Shown piece by piece: positions 12,401 to 26,400 of a DNA stretch of 64,000 nucleotides. Below the pieces are notes generated by a model that saw only the letters and a list, made by a program, of their open reading frames with translations, ran no database searches and was not told the DNA's origin. The position numbers were made by a program, and so were the translations under genes. Source of the DNA: Apostichopus japonicus (taxonomy: Eukaryota > Echinodermata > Holothuroidea > Aspidochirotida > Stichopodidae); NCBI RefSeq assembly GCF_037975245.1, contig NC_092583.1, forward strand, positions 9,137,764 to 9,201,763, given 5' to 3'. Position 1 is the first letter of the stretch. Each line of letters starts with the position of its first letter.

Positions 12401-15400
12401 GGGCAAAGGTCTTTTGGGGTCACCAGGTCTCAAATTGTGAAAACATTGTAATCATAATATCTCAATACTGGAAGCTTGGGCCGGTCTCTTATTTAGTCGG
12501 TAGAAATAACACATTGAGTTAAAGAAGCCTATTGTTTTTGGTTGGAGTCAAAGGTCATTTGGGGTCACCAGTGGTCAAATTGTAAAAGATTGTAATCTCG
12601 ATATCTTAAGAAGGAAAGCTTGGGAGGACCTCATACTTAGTTTGTAGAAATACTACATTGAGTTAAAAAAGGCTCTTTTTTTGGTGGAGGTCAAAGGTCT
12701 TTTTGGGTCACCAGGGGTAACTTGTGAATACCTTGTAAACAGGATATCTCAAGAAGGTAATCATGGGGAGACCTCATATTTAGTATGTAGGAGTACCACA
12801 AACTGTAAAAGAAGCCTACTTTTGGTGGAGGGCAAAGGTCATTTTGGGTCACCAAGGGTCATATTGTGAAACCATTGTAAACACGATATCCCAATACTGG
12901 AAGCTTGGGCCGACCTCTAATTTAGTGTGTAGAAATACCACATTGAGTTAAAGAAGCCTTTTGCTTTTGGTGGAGGTCAAAGGTCATTTGGGGTCACCAG
13001 GGGTAAATTGTGAAAACCTTGTAAACACGATATCTCAAGAAGGGAATCATGGGGAGACCTCATATTTGGTGTGTAGGAGTACCACATACTGTAAAAGAAG
13101 GTATTTTGGATGTCCAGAAGGCAAAGGTCATTTGGGTCATCAGAGTTTGAAACGTGAAACCCTTGCAAACATTTACACCATAACTATACATTACGTCACA
13201 TTCACAAAGAAAACTGCTCATGATACATCATCGAAACCACAAAGAATTTTTGCATTTTGGTTAAACATGTCATCAGGCCACACCATGTATTAGTCAATTA
13301 CAGTATGTCTAACAGGATTTATAAACCCAGGAAACTTAGTTTAGAGTTATAGTTGATAAGTTCCCATAGTTTTCGATAATTAAATGTTTCACATGCATTC
13401 CTTTTCATGAAGCTATGTAAAGCTCATAGTGCAGTAGCTGCACATAAAATTTAGTATATACACCAATCTTAAAAGAAGTCTTGACAGTGCACATGGACTC
13501 TGATTATTTAAGCATTTGAGCTGCAGCACATGTGGTTTACTGTAGCTGTGCAACTTACAAGCATTAACCAAACTTTCCAGCCTATAGTGCTTCTAAGTTA
13601 GTTGTGTACTGATTCAGTCAATATCTATTACAAGATTGTAGGATTAAATAAATGAATCTGTAAGTAAAAACCTGTGTAAAATACAACACTGCGTCAATAG
13701 TTGACATAGTAATTAATATGTTAACTCATGTAAAACAACACTTCTAACAACTGAAAAATGCAAGATGTAAGAAGGGGGTAGGAAGAGTGTGATTTGTGTG
13801 TGTTTTAATGTTACTGACCACCTACATTGCCCAGAGTTGAAGACACTTTAAGTAGTTTACGTCCATGATCACATTCCCACACAATCATGGGTAATAATGT
13901 AGTGTTTACTGGTTAAGTTGGAGAATGATGTTTAGCTCAATAAACTATCATTTTAAGTTGGTTGCGCCATGAATAAATCTACTACAATCTGACTGATACA
14001 ATTTCATGTATTGAATGTACAGTATTGATGTTCCTGTACAGCTTAAATATCAATCCATCCCAATTGTCAGCTTTTAATACTTTTAATTTATTCTGAAATA
14101 AATATATTCCATTGTAGTTGAAGGAACTCAGATAAACCACAGTCACATAATCAACACCTTCATCATAGGTCATAAAATAAATCCCTTCTATGAATATATG
14201 TTGCTGTCTCAATGCCTCAAATTTCTACTTCTATTTTGTTTTATGGTCTGCTACCACCAATATATTTATTTGATTTAATATTTTGTTTTCCTTTTTGTTA
14301 TAGAGTGAGATCATAACTTTTCAGAACCTCCTGATGTGCTCAGAGTCATTGATTGAGAAAAATGACTGTAAGAAGCTACTTGACTACTTTGAAGTTCCAG
14401 CTAAGAAATCAAAGGGCTTTATAAAGAGTGATACACCCTTTTCATCTCTTGGCCACTATCTCAAAGAGGCAGGAAAGGTTTCTGTTGATGACATCAACTA
14501 TTTAATGACAGCATGCTCTGACAAAGGACTGAGTAAATTGATGGTAGTTTTGACCCTCTACCAACAAGCTCAAGGTATGTTTACATCAGAGAGCTTAACA
14601 GTTAAATATGCTATGAATTAAAAAACATTCAAATGCATCGCCAACACATAGAATAGATGCAATTTTAGGTAATATATCATTGTATTAACTTATCTTTATT
14701 AACCCATTGTTGATAAGAGAGAGACCCTCCATCAACACCATTTGATACAAAAAATGTGGTAAATAAGTTGGAGAAAAATCTAATAACAGCAATGGCCTGT
14801 AAAATACTTTAAACCCAGAAAGAGAAACCAATGTAGATGTCAAGGTATTACATTACAGTCAAATCTTTGGATAGGTCTGTAACTTATAATGGGATATACT
14901 CAAAAGTTTATGTTCAGACAAGATTGGTAAAATTTGGGAATTTCCTTTCCTTTTGAAATTGATAACTCAATATCTTTGATAGATTGGAGGTTCATTGAAG
15001 GGGCTTAACTTTGGTAAATTGCTCAGAAGAAGGGCCAAAATAAAAACCAAGTCAATGGTATCAATTTGCAGTGTCATCTCTAATAACATGCTAAAGTTGG
15101 ACACAAATTTGAGCTCACTAAATTTGGTGCAAGTTTGTCACAATATTTTCCGGAAAGGTTGTACAGCATAAATAATTAACATACATTGAACTGTGTATAT
15201 TAACATAACCAAATCTCTTGGGTTGAAGAAAATCTTTAACCATGTTTGTATCTTATATGTTTGTTTCAGATTCAAAGTTTACCAAAACAGTACTAAAAGA
15301 TCAACTAAAGGCATTAGAAGACAAAAGGCAGGAACTCTCTCACAAACTCACTGAATCAGAAAAACATCAGCTCACTGGAAGACTAAAGACAACAGAGGAG

Positions 15401-18400
15401 GCAAGACAACAGCTGACTGGGAGACTCAAGAAAACAGAGGAGGAAAGACAACACTTCAAAGATGCATTGAAGGCAACAGAGGAGGAAAGACAACACTTCA
15501 AAGATACATTGAAGACAACAGAGGAGGAAAGACAACAGTTGACTGATAGGCTTAACAAAATAGATGAGGAAAGACAACAATTGAAAGATACATTGAAGGC
15601 CACAGAGGATGAAAGACAACAATTCAAAGATGCATTGAAGGCCACAGAGGAGGAAAGACAACAGCTGACTGGGAGACTAAAGACAACAGAGGAGGAAAGA
15701 CAACAATTGAAAGATACATTGAAGGCAACAGTGGAGGGAAGACTTCAGCAGCAGAAAGAGGTAAGATTTCACATATCATGTGATTATAGATATCTGATGA
15801 CCAAGTTACCTAATTTGGGTCATGAGAAATTTATTTACTATGAACAAGATGACCATTCTGTTTGATCTAGTGGTGTAACAGTGAATTTGTAGTTTAGCAT
15901 TCCAAACACAACATGTTTTTTTCCCCAGAAATTAGGGAATGTTTATGATGTCAACAGTACAGGTCTAATGATAAACATATTAACAGCTCTTTTTCTCAAG
16001 GATTTTTGTGCAAGCGTGATATTTAGTTCATATGATGTAAATTTTAGTATTTACATATTAATAGAGGTCAAAGGTCATTGAGGGTTAAGCAAGGTCACTC
16101 AAAGTATGTAAAAGTAAGACAATCAAGAAGTGGAAATTTGAAAAAAGATCCTTCTAGGCGTGAAACTTTTACATCACAAGTAAAATATCCCTATTGTATT
16201 TAAATCTTTAAGTTCTACACCTAGAATACAGGTCTCTCTTGATTTCCACAGGTAAAAATATTCAATCCCTTTATATCAGTGACAGATCTTTCAGAGGGAT
16301 GCAATGTATGGTGGAATGTTTTGTTTATATGGAAGTTCTCTACTAAACTGAAGTTATACCACATTGTCCCAATTGTTAAAGTTCACTAGCAAAACTATGT
16401 ATGTGCTATTGCACAATATGTAGTAGATTAAATCATATTATGGGACTCATTGACCATCAAAACATAAAATTAATCAAACAAATTTATATAATTGAACGTC
16501 TGTCCTTCAATGTGATAGGGCTACATTCATTTTACAAAGAAAGTTGTTCGGCCACCATTCCTGGAAGCTTCTTTTGGAAGTTAGGTCACAGATCTCTGCA
16601 TTAATTTACTTTGAACATGTGATTTCTCTGAGGCAGGTAGTAAATGTGCAGTAGTCACATCCTCAAGTAAAGATCAAAATATTATCAGTTCAGCCTGCCT
16701 GAAAATAATGTGAAGAAATTGTCAACTTGGAGAATGTGTTCCCTTTAGACCTGAGATACTTCAATGCTAGTATACATTTTAATATGTGGCAAATAATCAC
16801 TGGGAGGTGCGTCCCTCTTGTCTCATTCACTGTGCTATTTACATTACAGGAGCTGGAAGAGGCTAAATCAAGTCTGAGAGCTACAAAAGATGAACTTGTG
16901 AAGTCTCAACTGGAATATGCCACAGAATCCATGGCCTTACAAGAGGTCTTGAAGCAGCCTAGGGAAGCCTTGAATCAGCAAGAATTGGTAATGCCCCTTC
17001 ATACTTTCCCAGATCGGGCAACGATTTGGAACAATCCGTAGTGCAAGGCGATGATGCGCATGCAGAACGGGTTGTTAGGGTTTGATATGGGTCCAGTATG
17101 GGTTACTACGGTGTTGTTACAGGTTGATAAGGATTGTTACAGATAGATTCCCGAGTCTATCCCGTATACGTACGTATAACTTACGGGTTCCAATATTGTT
17201 TTCTACGGGCTGTTACATATCAATGACGGGTATAATATTACCAACCCTTCACAACATGTTCAAACCTGTAGCAAGTTGTATCAAGCCGTAGTGCATATGT
17301 ACCAATACTTGGCACAATCTGTTTCTATATGTAACAACAGATCACATGATCACGCCTTACATGGTCCACTACATAGGGTTGCTACATAGCGTCTCCTAGT
17401 TGTCTACTGGTTCTACGGGTCCTCCTACAGGGTTTTTGATCCTTGGTTAGACTCGAAAGTGTTTAAACATTTTCAATACTTTTCCACGTATCTGAAGGCC
17501 GCTACAGATCGGTACGGGTTGCCACAGATAGCTACGTAACCTCCCGGTTCATGGCAGATCAGACCACGGATCACATGCCGGATGTACCGGTCAGCCAAGA
17601 CCGGTCGTGTGATCTGGTAAAGTGTAAAATGTGCTTTAAAAGTATGATTAAGTTTAGTAAGTGAACTATTACTATAGAATCGTGTGTATGTGTACCAGTT
17701 TACCATCAGTAGAAAAGAAGTTTATGAAGTTTGGAAAATATTGTGACTAGACTATACTAATGTGTTGAATTTATGATAAAATATTCCACAGTTTAAGGTA
17801 TTACAAGGTGACAACATAATCTTGAGCTTTACAGAAAATAGTTCAATGAGTTAAGAAATGTTCTTTATTCATGCTCCATTTGATTACATGCAGTGTAAAG
17901 TTAGTATGAGTACATGCACATATGCTAAAATCAGTTGGTTGTTTCAGCTGAAGACATAACTGGTGTAACTTGACAGTTGATAGATAGGAAAACAGTTTTT
18001 TTTGGTTACTTGCCAGGCAGGCGAAAAACCTATGCAGTCAAGTTGGCTTGTGCGTGTGTGTGGGTGCGCAAGGGTGTGCTGTGTACATGTGACGTCCTAG
18101 CAATTGTAAACACATTATCTCAAGATCGGTAACCTCTGCAGTTATTTGGCATGTGGCTTCCCCACATGTCATAAAAATAACCCTATTGGTTTTGGTGCTG
18201 GTCTTAAAGTAATTTCGGGTCAGCAGATGACAAAATGTGAATATCTAAAACATCTCAAGAACCTGAACATCAAAGGAGTTCATATGTATTGTAGGATAGC
18301 CTTATGAAGTTTAAACATTTTTCTTTACAATTTGGTGTACGTCAAGAATTCATTTAAGGTCACCAGGGATAAAAATATCTTCAAAATAGGAAACTTTGTT

Positions 18401-20367
18401 GGCTCTATTTAGTAGCTTCCTTAACATGAGTACAAGAACCTTATTGCTTGTGGTGGACGTCAAAGGTCATTTGGGGTCATCAAAGGTCATATCCTTTAAT
18501 GCCTTATGAACAAACCTTGTAAACATGATATATATCAAATGTGTTACATGACATAGCTCATATCTGGCATGTGTCTTCCTTATAGTGAGTACAAGAAACC
18601 GTTTATTTTGGGTGGAGGTCAAGGCAAATAAGCGCTGGGAGGCGTTAGATTCAGTTTATCAAAGAAGATATCTTTTCTATGTATTTATTTGCAGGCTTTA
18701 TATGCATCTGCTCCGGGGGAAGAAACCCTACATGAAGAAAATGTAACTTCAGACATATCACAGAAATCAAGTTTGGCAGGTAAGATCATAATGTAAAGAT
18801 AATTACTGCTGCTCAATGTAAATATCAAGCAGGCAGTACAATGTTTCCTTATATCAGTCTGTTTGTTCTTAAACATTCCTACCTGCATATCTTCAAAGCT
18901 GCCAGGGGGATGTAGGAAGAGCAGTGGGGGGAGCTAGGGGTATTGGTTGGGGGGGGGCAGGAATGATCTGTAGGGGCGCTTTCGACACTACCTAAGCGGA
19001 GCGCCACCACAGGTTGGCGCGGAGCGTACAGGCATTTCTTGAGTAAAGATCCTCCCTAGATCGCCGGAAAAGACCCTTTCCGGACCTTGCTAATTTGCAG
19101 ATAAACGACGAATGAATAGGTGTCATCGCCATTTGTGACAACTCGAAAGTTTATATGAGTGTTGAAAGTACATGCGCTTCATCACAATGTGAGTGCTCAT
19201 GTTTTCGTAGCCCTGACACAATGCCTGTTGTGCCTATTAGGTATTCTGGACCTGTAAATGCCAACAATACCACATCTGGGGGACGACATTTTGCCAACAC
19301 CTATATTGTCAGAAATATGTCACATGATAGTATGATACTTAAAATATACTACTATAAATTGAAAAAGAAGCATACCTCAACGAACAATCATTCATGAGAC
19401 ATGGGAACATTCACATCCGACAAGCACAAAAAGTGTTATCTTGGCTTCATTTTCCTCCCCTTTGATTTTGAGAATCGATCAATCACATTGTCCAAATCAA
19501 GTTGGTCAGCTATATTGCGCTCCATGCTTATAATAGCAAGATTAAAGATCCTAGTCTGACCTATGGTTGATCGAAGGTAGTTTTTTATCATTTTTATCCT
19601 AACAAATTACCTACTACACTAATCAACACACTGATCATGGACTGCATGCCGACTTAAAAGTTGGTGTTTATTACTATTTCAGCCACTGTGCGTGGCGTAT
19701 CGTCTAAAAATAGATCGAAAACCCCCGTACAGTTCATGGGAATAGTTTTGTACAACGGAAAGTGCCGTAAATTAAGGACCGCTGTTAGAGCATTTTGTCA
19801 GAAAATTACACCAACAAAATGTGACAAATGCCAATTGGTAGATCAGAGCGCAATAAAAAAAATCAATAATCGCGAAGAAGTAAAAAGTGTTAAAAGCTGA
19901 AAAGGACGCCAGCAGCCCATTTGAGTCCATCAGGGGGGTGGGCATCCGCCCCTCCTGACTGTATGGACGCTCCGCCACTGAGGAAGAGGGACAGAGGGGG
20001 TGGGGTGGGCCTTTTGTCAATTAAATTAGTGTAGATGCATTGTCAATCATGTTGAGATATTACAATTCTAGTGAGCTGTGCACAGGTGTCAATATATCAA
20101 GGGGTATTACTGAAACAGGTAACTTCTTTATTAAAAGCAAATTGTCCAGAGATATTTTAATTTGTGACATATTATGCCAGATGCAGACTTGGTACGATAT
20201 GATTGTACAAGATGTGTAGTCTACCTTGTTAATCTATTCCTGGTTCTGTCGGATCTTCTTTCTTACCTGAGATCATTGAAGCAACACACTGGCACTAATT
20301 TACTACTAAAGTTTCTCCTCACTCTACTGTGTATTGATGAGTGTTTATGAAGATGGAAACATTTATA

Positions 20368-20424
<57 letters not shown>

Positions 20425-23400
20425 TATATCTTTATATTGCATATATATATATATATATGCAATATAAAGATATACTGTATATATATATATACTGTATATA
20501 TATATATATATATATACAGTATATCTTTATATTGCATATATATATGTATATATATATATATATATATTTATATATAAACATAAGGCATTTTGTTACGTTG
20601 GGATGCGAGAGGTCTCGATAACTAATTTTTAACGAGACACAAGCCTGGGTTCGTTTCCGTAAGGAACACAGACAAATTGACGAGTCTAGAGATTTTAATT
20701 GAGAACGTAAACTATATTGAACAATTGATTTCGAACCAACAACAACAAGTGGTAATTACAAATATATAGAAAATTACTCACAAACTTAACAAGATAGGAT
20801 ACACTTTAAAACACGCTGGTCTCTTCCAACGGCGATATCCCTCAGCGGCCACGACCTTGATGACGACGATTCTCGGTCCGTTGTACCGCGAAATTCACTG
20901 GTCCTCGACGAAGTTTCTCGCGATCCCAGAAACAGCAGTCACCTTCTTTCCGGCGATGCTCCAAAATAGAAGACGGACTTCCAGCCACAATAGAGTGAAG
21001 CACAAGTCGAACTTCTCGCCGACTAAATATTACCAGAGTCAGTCCAAAATCAGCTTTATAGCCACCAACTCCTGGCGTAACGAACTTCCTCAACGGAGAC
21101 AGAAATTCTTCACCTTCTCCGAAATAAAGACTGGAAAACTGTACTTTCACAGCAAAGTCCTCATCAAACTTCTGAATGGAAGTGTAGAATCAATCTTGTA
21201 TCGATATCTCAATCCTTCAGAAACTACTGGCAGTTGAGCACTGACGATATATAGTAGAATGGTATAATATGTGTCGTCGCTTGTATTCGTACAGAAACTG
21301 AGAAACTCTCCGATCTGGGCGGGCTTTTATACGATTCGCCATGTCAAGAATCATCTAGATCTTTCTCGATACACTTGACCCAGTTTCTCTATTCTTGGAA
21401 GTCCTTTGCATCGCTCGCGAACATTCCAGAGAATCCACGAAGATGTGTACAGCTTACACGCGATCTCACGTAAACCGACGTTAACCCGAGACCAGCGCGT
21501 CATCATAAGGAATATACCAGAACAATCGTGTATTATAACATTGTGACACCGACGGTAACCCGACCTAATTTCTCAAATACTGATTTATCACGTAGGCAAT
21601 TTCAATTACTCTCCACATTATAACATTAGGTTTCTCACTAGCAGTGACTAGCGTTAGGCTACAATGGGCCCTCGTACAATATCAACACCTGCAATGTATT
21701 TCTTGTGAAATATTGTAGAAAATAAAAGCCTCACCTAATTCCTTTTTATAATGTTTCTACTTTTCTGTTATCAAGTGAGGTAGATCACACCCTCCTTATA
21801 ACGGTAAAATATATTTAAGATTTGAAATCAATATTCATCTAAAAAGGTGACAGTTAAGTAGCTATGGTATCACATATGCTTGTAGTGTAGATGAGCAGTT
21901 ACATCAAGAGTACTTCAAAAAGGAACTAAATTTATTCATATTCCACATAAATTATATCTTCTTCCGCTATTGAACTGATTTTTGGCTTTGATGATCATAG
22001 TAACCTTTGCATTTATGATGGTGTATGGGTGCGAGTGCTTGCATTTGTGTGTGTGTGCGTTCGTGATGCCTAGCTTGTTAACACAATATCTCTAGAAGGG
22101 AAAGATTGGACCAATTAGATATTTGGTGGGTAGATGTACCACATTTCGTACAAGAAGCCTTTTGTTTTTGGTGGAGGTCAAAAGTCATTTGGAGCCACCA
22201 GTGGTCATTTGTGGTGTGTAGAAGAACCACATTTAGTACAAGAAGCCTATTGCTTTTGGTGGAGGTCTAGGGTCATTTGGGGTCACCACCTTGAAGGGAA
22301 ACTTTGGCAGACCTCATACTTAAGGAACCCACTATTGGTTTTGGTGGAGGTAAAGGTCATTTGAAGTAAACAAATGCCAAAACTTTACTTCAATCCCCTC
22401 TTACCTGTCTCTCTACGCTAGAACACCTTCCTTATCATAATATTACAAGGGAAGCTTGGACAGATCGCAATTGTTTTGGTACGTAATTGTACCACATTGA
22501 GCACAAGAAGCCTTATGTTGTGGGCAGAGGTCAATGGTCATTTGAGTTCACCCGGGGTCAAATTGTGAAAACCATGCTTTACACAATATTTCAACAACGA
22601 CAGATTTCATATGAAGTATGCTGATGTATCTATCTCGTTTAGTACAAGAAGCCACATTGTTGAGGTCAATGGTCATTTCAGGACAGCCTGTGTCATTGTG
22701 AAGTTTTTGTTGTCACATCATACTGCTTTTCACTGTATTACTCAGATTTGTTGTACACCATCACTATACATTATGTCAGATTCACGAAGAGAACTGCTCA
22801 TGTTACATCATCAAAACCACTATGCATTTTGCATTGTGGTAAAGAAATGGTATTTTGTTGTTATTGATTATTGCGATATAAAGCAATCTAAAAATCAAAT
22901 GATAAATAGGAAAATGTGATCTTATCCATTATTTATTAACCAGTTTTATCAATTGGTTTGTTGTGCTGAGTGTGATCTTTAACTACATTTTATGGTTTTT
23001 TTTTTATTTTCTTTACATTTCAGCTGATTATGGCAGATTGATGGTCAATGTTGCTGAAGATCTTACTCTAGACAGCACTCTGAAATTAGCAACTCTGTTT
23101 GGTCTACCACCGGCAGAAACTGATATGCTACGCCGGGTTTCTCTGATAGAGACACCAGGAATCACTCTGATTAAATTCATGAAAACACGAAACATCATCA
23201 ACATGTACGATGTCACTAACCTACAAAAGGGTTTGGTTTATATTCAGCGAAACCAAACAAATAAATACCTATTAGCCCCATATCAGGCTAAAATTGACCC
23301 CTTTCAGTTTGAAGAAAACCAATCACCAGAACTGCTTGACTGGCCAGGTAAGAACAAATGTAAGGATGCAATCAGAATACATAAACAAAAATAGTAAAGT

Positions 23401-26400
23401 ACAGTAAAACTCTAGAAATGTGTGTTAGTCAGGAGTTAATATTCAGCTTTCAGGCAATGTGTTGATTTAAACTACTGTATTAACTATCACAGTGTATGTT
23501 GGGTTAAAAGAATCAAGTAGATCTTTGGACCAATTATTTGTTGCCATTCGGTTCATATCTTTATCATAAATAAGATTGAAAATACAAAGATTATCCCTAG
23601 TTTAGGGCTCAAGGATTAGCCAAGGATCCATTTAAGCCATCTGGTGACCCTCAGACACCATGCTGGATTCTTTTGATACTCCTGTTGTCTGCTGCCACTC
23701 GTCTAATTCTCTAACAACGAAAAGCTTGTGTAACATATCTATTACATTTTTTTATTATGATTCCTTCAATAATACCTCTTTCATAAATCAGTAGCAAGGC
23801 TATTGTATTGTTGAAGAACGTTTTATTCACGAGGCTCTGTATGGCAAATTTGTTTTTTAGTATGTTAAGGCTCCAGTTACCAGTGTTTCCATTATATTAT
23901 TTTTAGCTGAAAATGATACATTTGTCCCTGATGACAAATCGACACCAGCACAAGGTTCTGAAGAAAGAGAGGAATATCATGACCGTAGTAAAGAAAGTGT
24001 GATGGAGAGATCAGAGAGAGAAGAACTACCAAAACAAAGAAAAGATTCAAAAATACTTGAAATAATGCAAAATCACTCATACATTGAACATAGGATAAAG
24101 TGTGAAGGTGGAACCATTAGCGTCATGGGGGTACGTCTGACTATTCCTGAAGACGCTTTATCATGTGAAGATGTAATTTCTGTTAAAGTGATCTATGTTC
24201 CTGACATACACCTCCCTGGAAGTGCTCGTAGAGGCAGAATGACACCCCTGATAAAACTAGAGCCAGAAGGACTGGCCCTCAACAAGCAAGCCCAGCTGAC
24301 TATTCCTCACTCGGCTATTATCCCTGAGCCAGATCGACATGATGTTATCATCTTCACTGGTCTGAAAGATGAAGAAAATTTACAAGAAGGTAAAAATGGT
24401 GAACAAAGAGCACTTTAAATGCATTTGATGAATTTACCAGGAGAAGTAAAATTAGTTAAATACTCAGAATCAGTATGGTAAAATATATCTTACTTAATAA
24501 TCTCTTGATAGTTACTGTATTTAGGATTACCAAGTAATATATTTTGTATAATATTACTTATCATAGGTGAAATTACTTGGAGTGAAGAGAAGTCTGTTGA
24601 TTCGAAGCTAGAACGGGAGAAGATCAGTCTTGATATTAACATCCTGAGCTACGTCTTTGTTAATTTAGTCAGCCAAGAAACGGAACAGAAGCATATATTC
24701 CGTATTGTTCCATTTATCGATGGGATACTTGATACCAAAGATGATGTCTTAATAACTGTTTGTTTCTGTAAGGACAGTGATGAAGATTACAAGGTGAGGC
24801 TAATCTCCTGTTACCATGGTGATATCTGTAGCAGTTTGAGGTGAATTCTGCCTTGTGCTGTGATCTATAAGTCGGATACTGGGAATCTTGCTTTCTTTCA
24901 TGATTTTTAAGATGGATTTTATCATGTTATACTGGCAAATTATGAAGTGATTGGTTAAGGATGCATTTGTGTGACATATTTATTGATTCATAATAGCAAA
25001 TAAAAAGGAAAACACTGTTACATTTGAAATACAAACATTTACTCTTAATTTGCAACAAGGAAGAGGATCTGATAGAAACAAGCAACATTAATTGGTAATT
25101 TTATTCATTTAAGGTAACAGAAGCTGCTGTTATTTGCTATAGCAGTATTGATGAAGAATAGTGAAGCCGCACAACAAATTGCATAATTGACTCTTGCTTT
25201 TTTTTATTAATTAAGTATTCCATATTCTTATGTTTTAGTTGTTGTTAGAGGACTACCAGTCCAAACTGAGTCTAGGAAACTATACAACATTTCAAGTTAC
25301 CCGGACATTGAATGACGGCAGAGATTCTGCTTCTAACATTGATCTGATGATGTCATCGCCCGGTGATAGTTACCATATGATGAAGGAAGAATCAACAAAG
25401 GTTTGTAATCACAAATGCTATTCAAATTTGTCTCCTAACATTATATGTAAGACTTGTAGTTAAGGATTGGTTACCTAAACTGGATCAAAATGTTGTACTG
25501 GTAAGCATTTTAGCCCTACAACTACTACTTTCTGGTTATAAAAAAATCCAACAGGGACCAGAATCTATGCACAACTTCTGGTGGGCAGTGTTGTTGAGCA
25601 GAATTTTGTGAGGGTTGGTATTTTCAGTTCATGAATTGTGAAGTTCGGTCCTATATTGTTTCAAATGGTTTCCTAAAAAGCTTCACTCACCATGGCTGCA
25701 CTTTGGTGGTGATTAATTGGGATGTCTTTAATTCACCTCCCTTTGTAGTTTTAGTTATTGTTCAGGTGATGTGGCAGATTTGCAGTTGCATGAATAGGTT
25801 GTTGATTAGGTAGCTGTCCTGTGAGCAGGAAAGAGTGAGACAATTACATGCCCTCCTAGTAATTCTCTGAACACTCATCGAAAACAGAAGGATTGATATA
25901 GCTGGCATACATCTACAATCACATGAACATCCATGGCTCGACTTTATTTCTGAAAGGTTCCTATCCCATGGGACATAATAAAGCTGAATGATGTTATGGA
26001 ATTCTTTATTAAAATAGAGAGTGTAATCTTCATTTCCTGCCCATGAAATATAAGGATATTTTACATGGTCACATGTCTTGGGGGGGGGCAGGTGCGTAGC
26101 CAAGGATGGGGGGTGGGGGAAAAGGGAGCAACCGCCCCCCTTGAGCATATTTTTTTGTATGTTTTTATGATATCGCTAGTAATATCAAGCTTAGATGCAA
26201 CTTACAAGGCCTGGGAAGTGCCATTTCCAGCAATCTAGGAGGCATTTTCACACTTTTTTTCAGCCAAATTTTCTTGTATGCGTAGCGCCAACACAATACA
26301 GAATCAATGCAGAATCTATGGCTCTGATAGTTTGCCGACAGGTTCGCCCCTCCCTTGGCAAATTACTGGCTACGCATGTTTGGGGGTTCCAAGCAAGCAA

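Noticed and set aside
12035-13190. Regular repeat array considered as CRISPR-like
   Set aside because: Units of about 150 bp are decayed and lack unique spacers; the DNA is animal, and the family is dispersed.
14575-14621. Continuation of the exon 4 frame past 14574
   Set aside because: Strong gtatgt donor and exact phase match to exon 5 show this is intron.
15367-15661. Minus-strand open frames of about 92 codons with repeated Leu/Ser/Cys
   Set aside because: They are the antisense reading of the 42-nt coiled-coil minisatellite; the + frame is phase-consistent with its neighbours.
17473-17706. Minus-strand 77-codon frame in the ctacgggt-rich stretch
   Set aside because: No recognised motif; the frame follows from the repeated words.
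20319-20621. Tyr/Ile-repeat open frames on both strands
   Set aside because: Pure translation of the TA microsatellite; the same applies at 42609-42983, 46367 and 50191.
20857-21237. 126-codon + frame and 102-codon minus frame
   Set aside because: Both lie inside the probable LTR; neither resembles a protein.
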